DNA of 7,633 bases, taken from the NCBI GenBank assembly GCA_050874705.1, contig JBNMLE010000044.1, positions 1 to 7,633 on the forward strand, in the 5' to 3' direction. Source of the stretch: Fiminaster sp050874705 (GTDB taxonomy: Bacteria; Bacillota_I; Bacilli_A; RFN20; CAG-826). The stretch's first letter is position 1. The number at the start of each line of letters is the position of its first letter. The notes beneath the pieces were generated by a model. The model was not told the DNA's origin and did not search any database. It worked only from the letters and a program-made list of their open reading frames with translations. This document shows, one piece after another, positions 1 through 5,257 of the stretch. The translations under genes were made by a program, and so were the position numbers.

Positions 1-318
<318 letters not shown>

Positions 319-396
319 TTTTATCTTAGTTCAATATAAATCTGGTTTTATTGTTTTAAAAAATTGACGTTAATGTTTCTTGTACATCTGTTCAGT

Positions 397-408
397 TTTC
401 AAAGATCA
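397..408 (-). promoter_or_regulatory. rRNA leader boxA antitermination element
   Basis: The minus strand reads TGATCTTTGAAAACTGAACA here. This matches the TGTTCTTTGAAAACT leader motif found in front of Firmicutes 16S genes and the wider boxA consensus TGCTCTTTAA. It lies about 80 nt upstream of the mature 16S end and just after a structured leader element, where a boxA is expected. In known systems boxA RNA is bound by NusB/S10 and helps RNA polymerase resist termination over rRNA. Confidence 0.75.
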
Positions 409-412
409 ATTT

Positions 413-458
413 GTGCATTACACTCTCGTGTACTCTAGTTCCCTTTTCGGAAATGCAC
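413..458 (-). promoter_or_regulatory. Structured 5' end of rRNA leader (three-way junction)
   Basis: From about the second or third nucleotide of the predicted transcript, GTGCAT (458-453) can pair with ATGCAC (418-413). This encloses two hairpins: TTCC/GGAA closing a GAAAAG loop (452-439), and TACAC/GTGTA closing a GAGA tetraloop (432-419). The six-base linker CTAGAG separates them. The position directly before boxA resembles the boxB-boxA order of rRNA leaders. The base pairing is read from sequence; the function is inferred. Confidence 0.5.
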
Positions 459-465
459 TTGGATA

Positions 466-495
466 ATCATAGCACTAAGCTATTTTTAATGTCAA
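466..495 (-). promoter_or_regulatory. rRNA operon promoter
   Basis: On the minus strand a perfect -35 box TTGACA (495-490) is followed after 18 bp by TATGAT (471-466). The -10 is extended: TGC precedes it, giving TGCTATGAT. The start site is predicted at A460 or A459, giving a leader of about 140 nt before mature 16S. Upstream DNA is very A/T-rich, as expected for an UP element. This is the strongest sigma-A-type promoter in the window and it points into the 16S gene. Confidence 0.85.
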
Positions 496-529
496 CATCT
501 TTTTTCAATATTTTTTAGAAGATGTTAAC
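491..529. repeat. Inverted repeat overlapping the rRNA promoter -35
   Basis: GTCAACATCTT (491-501) and AAGATGTTAAC (519-529) are inverted copies with one mismatch, separated by 17 A/T-rich bases. The proximal arm contains most of the TTGACA -35 box and the distal arm lies about 25-35 bp upstream of it. It could be a protein-binding site or loop. It is not a good terminator for minus-strand transcripts, since no T run follows on that strand; the T7 run at 530-536 is on the plus strand, where no gene ends. Confidence 0.5.
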
Positions 530-536
530 TTTTTTT

Positions 537-557
537 AAAGCCCCTCGTTTGGGGCTT
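537..557 (-). terminator. Weak intrinsic terminator after dfx
   Basis: AAGCCCC (538-544) and GGGGCTT (551-557) form a GC-rich 7-bp stem with a 6-nt loop, 39 nt past the desulfoferrodoxin stop and before the rRNA promoter. On the minus strand only three T residues follow the stem before an A run, so the U tract is poor. The position between two transcription units supports the call, but efficiency is doubtful. On the plus strand the following bases are also only mildly T-rich. Confidence 0.5.
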
Positions 558-596
558 GTATTATTATATGATAGCCAAGAAATAAATCAAGCACAT

Positions 597-971
597 TTAT
601 GAAATTTTTTTCCAAAGGCCATGAAGATTACAAAAAGCATAGGCTGAAAGGACTATTTCATTATTTAGTAAAGCAAATTTTGCCATTGGTTCTTGTCCTG
701 GTTTTAAATGTTTTCTATAAAATCCTTGATCAGTATGAACAACAATCCATTCAATATAATGTTCATTAAGCATTGGATGAGGCACTTCACCAACTTTGAT
801 TATTACTTCTCCATCTTTTTCTTCAATAACTGGAACATGTTTTTCCATTGATGCATCAACAGAGCCTGGAATAAGTTCTACCATATCTTTTCCACAGCAG
901 CTAAGCTTTCCATTTTTATCATCAACCATCTCAACAATGTTTCCACATATATTGCATTTAAAGAATTTCAT
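597..971 (-). CDS. dfx: Desulfoferrodoxin (superoxide reductase)
   Basis: This 124-residue protein matches two-domain desulfoferrodoxin (2Fe superoxide reductase) in length and layout. Residues 1-36 are a desulforedoxin-like domain with a rubredoxin-type iron site: C6-x2-C9 and the adjacent pair C25-C26. The remainder is the neelaredoxin-like catalytic domain, with E43-K44-H45, H65, H71, C114 and H117. These correspond to the Fe(His)4Cys centre and the flanking Glu/Lys of the family. In known members the cytosolic enzyme reduces superoxide to peroxide without releasing oxygen, using electrons from rubredoxin, and is typical of anaerobes. No peroxidase or rubredoxin gene is adjacent. The ATG is preceded by GGAGG (985-981) with a 9-nt gap. 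The gene has its own promoter and sits alone between the glycolytic operon's terminator and the rRNA promoter. Confidence 0.95.
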   Translation of the reverse strand: MKFFKCNICGNIVEMVDDKNGKLSCCGKDMVELIPGSVDASMEKHVPVIEEKDGEVIIKVGEVPHPMLNEHYIEWIVVHTDQGFYRKHLKPGQEPMAKFALLNNEIVLSAYAFCNLHGLWKKIS

Positions 972-1001
972 TTTTTTATTCCTCCATTATTATCTATTTA
1001 T

Positions 1002-1007
1002 ATTATA
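1002..1007 (-). promoter_or_regulatory. dfx promoter, -10 box
   Basis: A perfect TATAAT lies on the minus strand, with a predicted start near 995 and a leader of about 25 nt carrying the GGAGG site. The -35 region is poor: CTTTAT at the 17-bp position, partly inside the T tract of the preceding terminator. A weak -35 with two short palindromes in the spacer suggests regulated or activator-dependent expression, but that is inference. Confidence 0.6.
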
Positions 1008-1026
1008 CACGTATATGCATGCACAT
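1004..1026. repeat. Tandem palindromes in the dfx promoter
   Basis: Two palindromes adjoin. TATAC-AC-GTATA (1004-1015) overlaps the -10 box. ATATGCATGCACAT (1013-1026) has a perfect TGCATGCA core and one mismatched pair. They fill the spacer between the -10 and the expected -35 of the superoxide reductase gene, a typical repressor-operator position. Neither matches the PerR or Fur consensus well by eye. Confidence 0.4.
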
Positions 1027-1054
1027 AAAGAAAAACGCACCGTTAAGTGCGTTT
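1027..1054 (-). terminator. Intrinsic terminator of the glycolytic operon
   Basis: On the minus strand AAACGCAC (1054-1047) pairs perfectly with GTGCGTTT (1040-1033) around a 6-nt loop, and TTCTTT follows, giving an overall TTTTTCTTT tract. It starts 12 nt after the stop of the BI-1 family gene. This is the clearest intrinsic terminator in the window and separates the glycolytic operon from dfx. Confidence 0.88.
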
Positions 1055-1066
1055 AATGATTTCTTG

Positions 1067-1786
1067 TTATTTTCTTTTCTTAGAAGAAGCAACAACAGAA
1101 AGTATTCTTATGAATATGTTAATAAAATCAACATACAAATTGAATGCGCAATACAAAGCAAGATTATTGTTTGCTTCACCGCGCAAAACAATTTGTTTAA
1201 TTCTCCATACGTCGACTGCGGTTATAAGCATCACAACAACAAATATTGAAAATTCAATAATTAGATATGTGACATCGAATAATGAAGGGAATAATAAATA
1301 CCAAACCCAGTTCATAATTCCGATGAATAATGCACCGCTTAAAGTTCCTAATGCAACAATTAATAAGAAATTAATATTTCCTTTTGAAAGAATTCCTATT
1401 AATGCCATTATAAGGAATGCAAGACATGTCATAGCAAATGACAATGCTAAGACATAAAAGTCGACAAACATAGTAAATGAAGAAACAAGCACTCCCATCA
1501 GTATTGAATAGATAGCAAAAGGAATGTAAAGGCCACCTTTTGTACGATATCCCGCGAATGAAAACCAAATGTTAACACCAACCATCAATACTGCAGAAAC
1601 AATTAATGTTATTAGATAAATTAAATAAGTATTATCTGAATAATCAATTGGCCAAATAGTTGTAAATAAATATCCAACCAAGGCCGAGACACCTGCAGTA
1701 ATGAATAACGCAATAAACATATATAGGAATACAATTCCCATAAATTTAGCGGTTACCAATGTTTGAAGTTTTCTTGTTTCTTCCAT
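1067..1786 (-). CDS. Bax inhibitor-1 / YccA-YetJ family membrane protein
   Basis: The 239-residue product is almost entirely hydrophobic. I read about seven membrane segments, near residues 14-42, 53-75, 86-107, 109-132, 138-162, 172-191 and 210-233, with a basic tail SSKKRK. Length and topology fit the BI-1 (UPF0005) family. The C-terminal LYVDFINIFIRIL (217-229) is the family hallmark. D192 and D220 probably correspond to the di-aspartyl pH sensor described in Bacillus subtilis YetJ, which leaks calcium; this alignment was made by eye. Function in this organism is unknown. The gene is last in gapA-pgk-tpiA, starting 2 nt after the tpiA stop. No Shine-Dalgarno is visible before the ATG, so translation is probably coupled to tpiA. 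An internal start at M16 has no better ribosome site. Confidence 0.85.
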   Translation of the reverse strand: MEETRKLQTLVTAKFMGIVFLYMFIALFITAGVSALVGYLFTTIWPIDYSDNTYLIYLITLIVSAVLMVGVNIWFSFAGYRTKGGLYIPFAIYSILMGVLVSSFTMFVDFYVLALSFAMTCLAFLIMALIGILSKGNINFLLIVALGTLSGALFIGIMNWVWYLLFPSLFDVTYLIIEFSIFVVVMLITAVDVWRIKQIVLRGEANNNLALYCAFNLYVDFINIFIRILSVVASSKKRK

Positions 1787-1788
1787 TT

Positions 1789-2544
1789 TTATTTAATTGT
1801 GTTTTCTATTAATTTTCTAAATGAGTCAGCTTTAAGTGAAGCACCACCAACTAAAGCTCCGTCAACATCTTCTTCTGAAAGATAATCGTGAACATTTTCT
1901 GGTTTAACACTTCCACCATAAAGAATGCGGACAGTATCACTTGCTTCACCATACATTTCTTTGACAAGTTCGCGGATATATCCACAAATGTCTTCAGCAA
2001 TTTCTTTAGAAGCATTTTTGCCTGTACCAATTGACCAAACTGGTTCATAAGCAATGACCATATTGGCAACTTTATCTTTATCAAGTCCATCAAGACCAAC
2101 TTTGACTTGTTCTTTGATGACATCTTTTGTTTTGCCACTTTCAAATTGTTCAAGTGTTTCACCAACACAATAAATTGGTGTCATGTCATGAGCAAATAAG
2201 GCTTTAATTTTCTTATTGCATGTTTCATTAGTTTCAGCAAAATAAGTTCTTCTTTCTGAGTGACCAATGATGACCCATTTAATGCCAAGATCAAGAAGCA
2301 TTGGAATTGAAATTTCTCCTGTAAATGCACCATGATCTTCAAAGTGACAGTTTTGTGCTGCAACTGTTAAATCTGGATTAATTTTTTTAACAGCACAAAG
2401 TGATAAAAATGTTGGAGCAACACCAATATCAATATCATGAGCAAGAGCGAACTTTTCAAGTTCAATTGAATCGCGTGCAAAAGCTTTTGCTTCTTCACGT
2501 GTCTTGTTCATTTTCCAGTTTCCGAATAATAATTTACGTCTCAT
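1789..2544 (-). CDS. tpiA: Triosephosphate isomerase
   Basis: The cytosolic enzyme interconverts dihydroxyacetone phosphate and glyceraldehyde-3-phosphate. At 251 residues it is full length for this TIM barrel. Visible active-site elements are N9 and K11 in FGNWKMNK, H95 in IIGHSERR, the catalytic base E167 in AYEPVW, flexible loop 6 (PVWSIGTGKNAS, 168-179), and the phosphate-binding YGGSV (209-213) and GG (233-234). No key residue is missing. The ATG comes 2 nt after the pgk stop (TAATTATG). The nearest GGAG lies about 19 nt upstream inside pgk, too far for normal initiation, so termination-reinitiation is likely. It is third in the gapA operon. Confidence 0.98.
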   Translation of the reverse strand: MRRKLLFGNWKMNKTREEAKAFARDSIELEKFALAHDIDIGVAPTFLSLCAVKKINPDLTVAAQNCHFEDHGAFTGEISIPMLLDLGIKWVIIGHSERRTYFAETNETCNKKIKALFAHDMTPIYCVGETLEQFESGKTKDVIKEQVKVGLDGLDKDKVANMVIAYEPVWSIGTGKNASKEIAEDICGYIRELVKEMYGEASDTVRILYGGSVKPENVHDYLSEEDVDGALVGGASLKADSFRKLIENTIK

Positions 2545-2546
2545 AA

Positions 2547-3755
2547 TTATTTTAAAATATCAACTCCAGGAAGATGTCCATCGTTTTCAATCATTTCAAG
2601 TGAGGCACCGCCACCAGTTGAAACGTGTGAGAAAGCATCTTTATAACCGAATTCTTTAATAGCGGCTGCGCTATCGCCACCACCACAAACTGAGAAGCAA
2701 TCTTTTAATGAAGCAATTGCTTTGCAAATTGCGATTGTACCATTAGCGAAATCTTTTTGTTCGAAAACACCCATTGGTCCATTCCAGAAAATCATTTTTG
2801 CATTAGCAAGTTCGTCAGCAAATAATTTTTCTGTTTCTGGTCCAATATCCATTCCTTCAAAACCATCTGGAACTTCTTTTGTTATAACTTTGCTTGTCCA
2901 ATTTTCAAATGCATCTGTGCAAACTGCATCAACTGGTAAGATGATTTTGCCGTTGGCGTCGTGTAAACATTTTCTAGCATAATCAAGTTGATCATCTTCA
3001 ACAGGTGAATTGCCTGTTTTTTGACCAAGAGCTTTCTTAAATGTATATGCCATTGCACCACCGATAAGAATCTTGTCACATTTTTTAAGTAATGAATCGA
3101 TAACTTTGATTTTATCTGAAACTTTTAATCCGCCAAGAATAGCAACATATGGACGGTCAGAATCTTTAACATCGACACATCTCATTAAGTTTGCAATTTC
3201 CTTTTCAACAAGATAACCTGCAGCAACTGGTTTTCCTTCTTCTTTTAAGATAGCAGGAATTCCATATGTGGAAGCATGTGCTCTATGTGCACTACCAAAG
3301 GCATCCATAACATAAGCATCAGCAACTTTTGCCCATGCTTTTGCGAGTTCAGGATCATTCTTTTCTTCACCTTTTTCATAACGTGTATTTTGAACAAGGA
3401 GGACATCACCTGCTTTAAGAGCTTTGACAGCTTCTTCAAAATTTTCACCACGTGTATCTTTTGAGAAAGCGACTTCTTTTCCTAAAAGTTCTGAAAGTCT
3501 TGGAGCAACAACTGCTAAATTGTTTTTAGCTTTTTGAGCTTCAACAACTTCAGGAGCTTCTTTGTGTTTTACTTTTCCTAAGTGGGAAAGAAGAACAACG
3601 CGTGCACCTTCACTAATCAATTTTTGAATAGTTGGAAGAGCGGCTCTAATACGGTTATCATCGCGAATCTTGCCATCTTTTAATGGGACGTTAAAGTCAA
3701 CACGAACGATAACAACTTTGTTATTAAGATCTTTTAATTGATCAACTGTTAACAT
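2547..3755 (-). CDS. pgk: Phosphoglycerate kinase
   Basis: The cytosolic enzyme transfers the acyl phosphate of 1,3-bisphosphoglycerate to ADP. With the start chosen here it has 402 residues, normal for the bacterial family. Seen along the chain are VDFNVPL (19-25), LLSHLGK (55-61), NTRYEKGE (123-130) and GSAHRAH (154-160) for the basic 3-phosphoglycerate site. The nucleotide site is marked by GGLKVSDK (208-215), FWNGPMGVFE (323-332), GGGDSAAA (358-365) and STGGGAS (379-385). An in-frame ATG at 3785 would add 10 residues, but it lies inside a hairpin and lacks a ribosome site. The ATG at 3755 has AAGGAG 7 nt upstream and yields the usual MLTVDQLKDL-type N-terminus. It follows gapA after 67 nt and precedes tpiA by 2 nt. 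Confidence 0.98.
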   Translation of the reverse strand: MLTVDQLKDLNNKVVIVRVDFNVPLKDGKIRDDNRIRAALPTIQKLISEGARVVLLSHLGKVKHKEAPEVVEAQKAKNNLAVVAPRLSELLGKEVAFSKDTRGENFEEAVKALKAGDVLLVQNTRYEKGEEKNDPELAKAWAKVADAYVMDAFGSAHRAHASTYGIPAILKEEGKPVAAGYLVEKEIANLMRCVDVKDSDRPYVAILGGLKVSDKIKVIDSLLKKCDKILIGGAMAYTFKKALGQKTGNSPVEDDQLDYARKCLHDANGKIILPVDAVCTDAFENWTSKVITKEVPDGFEGMDIGPETEKLFADELANAKMIFWNGPMGVFEQKDFANGTIAICKAIASLKDCFSVCGGGDSAAAIKEFGYKDAFSHVSTGGGASLEMIENDGHLPGVDILK

Positions 3756-3762
3756 AATTTTT

Positions 3763-3768
3763 CTCCTT
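3763..3768 (-). promoter_or_regulatory. Ribosome binding site that fixes the pgk start
   Basis: AAGGAG on the minus strand ends 7 nt before the ATG at 3755. The alternative upstream ATG at 3785 has no comparable site, so this motif decides the start. Confidence 0.85.
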
Positions 3769-3779
3769 AAAGTATAAAG

Positions 3780-3805
3780 GGGCATCTAAATTGCTCTAGA
3801 TGCCC
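3780..3805 (-). promoter_or_regulatory. gapA-pgk intergenic hairpin (processing or attenuation element)
   Basis: GGGCATCTA (3805-3797) pairs perfectly with TAGATGCCC (3788-3780) across an 8-nt loop, in the 67-nt gap between the gapA stop and the pgk start. CTTTATACTTT follows instead of a clean U run, so it is at best a leaky terminator. It may instead stabilise the 3' end of a gapA message after cleavage or partial termination, allowing gapA to exceed pgk. The structure is seen; the role is inferred. Confidence 0.65.
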
Positions 3806-3822
3806 GATATAAGACTAAATAA

Positions 3823-4893
3823 TTAGCACTTTTCCGCAAAGTATTTAATGGTGCGGACCATTTGGCTTGTATATGAATTTTCGTTATCGTACCAAGCAAC
3901 AACTTGGACTTCGAATAATCCATCAGCAACTTTTGTAACCATTGTTTGAGTTGCATCGAATAATGAACCAAATCTCATACCGATAACATCGCTTGAAACG
4001 AGTGGTTCTTCTGTATAACCGAAGGATTCGCTTGAACATTTTTTCATTTGTTCATTAATCTTTTCGATTGTAACATCTTCGCCTTTAACAACTGCAATGA
4101 GGATTGTTGTTGAACCAGTTGGAACTGGAACGCGTTGTGCTGAACCGATAAGTTTTCCGTTTAATTCAGGAATAACAAGTCCGATAGCTTTAGCAGCACC
4201 TGTTGAGTTAGGAACAATGTTTGCTGCACCAGCACGAGCACGGCGTAAATCACCTTTTCTATGTGGTCCATCAAGAATCATTTGATCACCTGTGTAAGCA
4301 TGAACTGTTGTCATGATACCAGATTGAATTGGGAATAAATCATTAAGAGCTTTTGCCATAGGAGCTAAGCAGTTTGTTGTGCAGCTTGCTGCGGAGATGA
4401 TATTGTCTTCTTTTGTTAATGTTTTTTCGTTAACTGAATAGACAATTGTCTTTAAATCTTTTCCTGCAGGAGCGGAAATAACAACTTTTCTTGCACCAGC
4501 ATCGATGTGAGCTTGTGATTTTTCTTTTGATGTGTAGAATCCTGTACATTCAAGAACAACATCAACACCTAATTTGCCCCATGGTAAATTTTGTGCTTTT
4601 GGTTCTGCGTAAATGGTAATTTCTTTTCCATCAACTGTGATTGAACCAGGAACCAATACTGTCTTTTTATCTTCTGCTAAGACAGGTTCTTTTGAAGAAA
4701 CAGTGTGTTTGTTTTCTCCAAATACACCAGCATATCCACCTTGAGCGGTGTCATATTTTAATAAATTTGCGAGCATCTTTGGGGAAGTAAGATCGTTGAT
4801 AGCAACAATCTCATAACCTTCTGCACCAAACATTTGACGGAATGCTAAACGTCCAATGCGGCCAAATCCATTAATTGCAACTTTAACTGACAT
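3823..4893 (-). CDS. gapA: Glyceraldehyde-3-phosphate dehydrogenase, type I (NAD)
   Basis: The cytosolic enzyme oxidises and phosphorylates glyceraldehyde-3-phosphate to 1,3-bisphosphoglycerate. The Rossmann motif INGFGRIGR (7-15) and D34 in the IND turn indicate NAD rather than NADP. The catalytic cysteine is C171 in SAASCTTNCLAPM and the partner is H198 in TTVHAYTGDQ. The S-loop region (GPHRKGDLRRARAGAANIVP) and WYDNENSY (334-341) are intact, and much of the chain looks streptococcal. At 356 residues it is about 20 longer than the usual 335, owing to an insertion around residues 57-90 of the coenzyme domain. The ATG has AAGGAGGA with about 8 nt spacing. It leads the gapA-pgk-tpiA-BI-1 operon with its own promoter. 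An Xre regulator gene lies just upstream, but no CggR-type repressor is present in the window. Confidence 0.97.
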   Translation of the reverse strand: MSVKVAINGFGRIGRLAFRQMFGAEGYEIVAINDLTSPKMLANLLKYDTAQGGYAGVFGENKHTVSSKEPVLAEDKKTVLVPGSITVDGKEITIYAEPKAQNLPWGKLGVDVVLECTGFYTSKEKSQAHIDAGARKVVISAPAGKDLKTIVYSVNEKTLTKEDNIISAASCTTNCLAPMAKALNDLFPIQSGIMTTVHAYTGDQMILDGPHRKGDLRRARAGAANIVPNSTGAAKAIGLVIPELNGKLIGSAQRVPVPTGSTTILIAVVKGEDVTIEKINEQMKKCSSESFGYTEEPLVSSDVIGMRFGSLFDATQTMVTKVADGLFEVQVVAWYDNENSYTSQMVRTIKYFAEKC

Positions 4894-4902
4894 TATAATG
4901 TC
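4889..4902 (-). repeat. Palindrome spanning the gapA start codon
   Basis: GACATTATAATGTC is a perfect 14-nt palindrome covering the last base of the Shine-Dalgarno stretch through the start codon and into codon 2. As RNA it can fold into GACAU-UAUA-AUGUC with the AUG in the stem. It may tune initiation or be a DNA-binding half-site pair. It may also be chance in AT-rich DNA. Confidence 0.45.
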
Positions 4903-4927
4903 CTCCTTATTTTATTGCCGATTATAT

Positions 4928-4955
4928 TTTATATAGAATTTACAATAGTTGACAA
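4928..4955 (-). promoter_or_regulatory. gapA operon promoter
   Basis: On the minus strand TTGTCA (4955-4950, five of six matches) is followed after 16 bp by TATAAA (4933-4928, five of six). The predicted start is near 4921, giving a leader of about 28 nt with the GGAGG site. A second TATAAT lies just downstream (4926-4921) but has no well-spaced -35. No CcpA-type cre site was recognised. Confidence 0.65.
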
Positions 4956-5007
4956 TAATTTTTTATTTTTGAAAGTGCTTTTTTAAGATTAAATCGATAA
5001 AAATTTA

Positions 5008-5037
5008 CTTTTTTATATAAAAAAGAGGATTAAATCC
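5008..5037 (-). terminator. Weak terminator candidate after xre
   Basis: GGAT/ATCC (5037-5034 with 5030-5027) overlaps the xre stop codon and is followed on the minus strand by TCTTTTTT. The stem is only four or five pairs, so it is a poor terminator. The T run is one arm of a perfect 18-nt palindrome, CTTTTTTATATAAAAAAG (5008-5025), which could extend the structure. Some read-through into gapA is possible. Confidence 0.35.
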
Positions 5038-5257
5038 CTGGTATTGATTCAATTCCTCTAAATAACTCAGATAAACTTATTGATAATGCATTCGCGATTC
5101 TTTCAAGAATATCAAGCGTTGGATTTCTTCTACCATTTTCTAAATCGCAAATATAATTTCTATTAACACCGCTTTCGATTGAAAGAGTTAATTGAGACCA
5201 TCCTTTTTGTTTTCTAAGAAAGGCAATCCGCATTCCTAATTGCTCATTTGATTTCAT
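5030..5257 (-). CDS. Small Xre-family helix-turn-helix protein
   Basis: The 75-residue protein is essentially one Cro/C1-type HTH domain. LGMRIAFLRKQKGWSQLTL (7-25) forms the first helices with the conserved R..GWSQ pattern. ESGVNRNYICDLENGRRNP (28-46) contains the turn and recognition helix. ILERIANALSISLSELF (50-66) is the closing helix pair. No ligand or dimerisation domain is present, so it is probably a DNA-binding regulator with unknown target. Its ATG overlaps the end of whiA by 14 nt (ATGAAATCAAATGA), and AAGGA lies 8 nt upstream within whiA. It is therefore the last gene of the rapZ-whiA unit, 137 nt upstream of gapA. It could regulate gapA or its own operon; nothing in the sequence decides this. 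Confidence 0.9.
   Translation of the reverse strand: MKSNEQLGMRIAFLRKQKGWSQLTLSIESGVNRNYICDLENGRRNPTLDILERIANALSISLSELFRGIESIPGI

Noticed and set aside
491..536. Plus-strand intrinsic terminator formed by the inverted repeat and the T7 run
   Set aside because: No plus-strand gene ends here, and the repeat overlaps a strong minus-strand promoter, so a terminator role has no transcript to act on.
796..1457. Overlapping plus-strand reading frames (796-1056, 1019-1249, 1047-1457)
   Set aside because: They run antisense to the well-supported desulfoferrodoxin and BI-1 family genes and across a terminator, and show no recognisable domain.
3756..3785. Upstream pgk start adding MPLYTLRRKI
   Set aside because: The ATG at 3785 lies within a perfect hairpin and has no Shine-Dalgarno, while the ATG at 3755 has AAGGAG at 7 nt and gives a normal PGK N-terminus.
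4097..4285. Plus-strand reading frame inside gapA
   Set aside because: It is a shadow of the highly conserved GAPDH catalytic region on the opposite strand.
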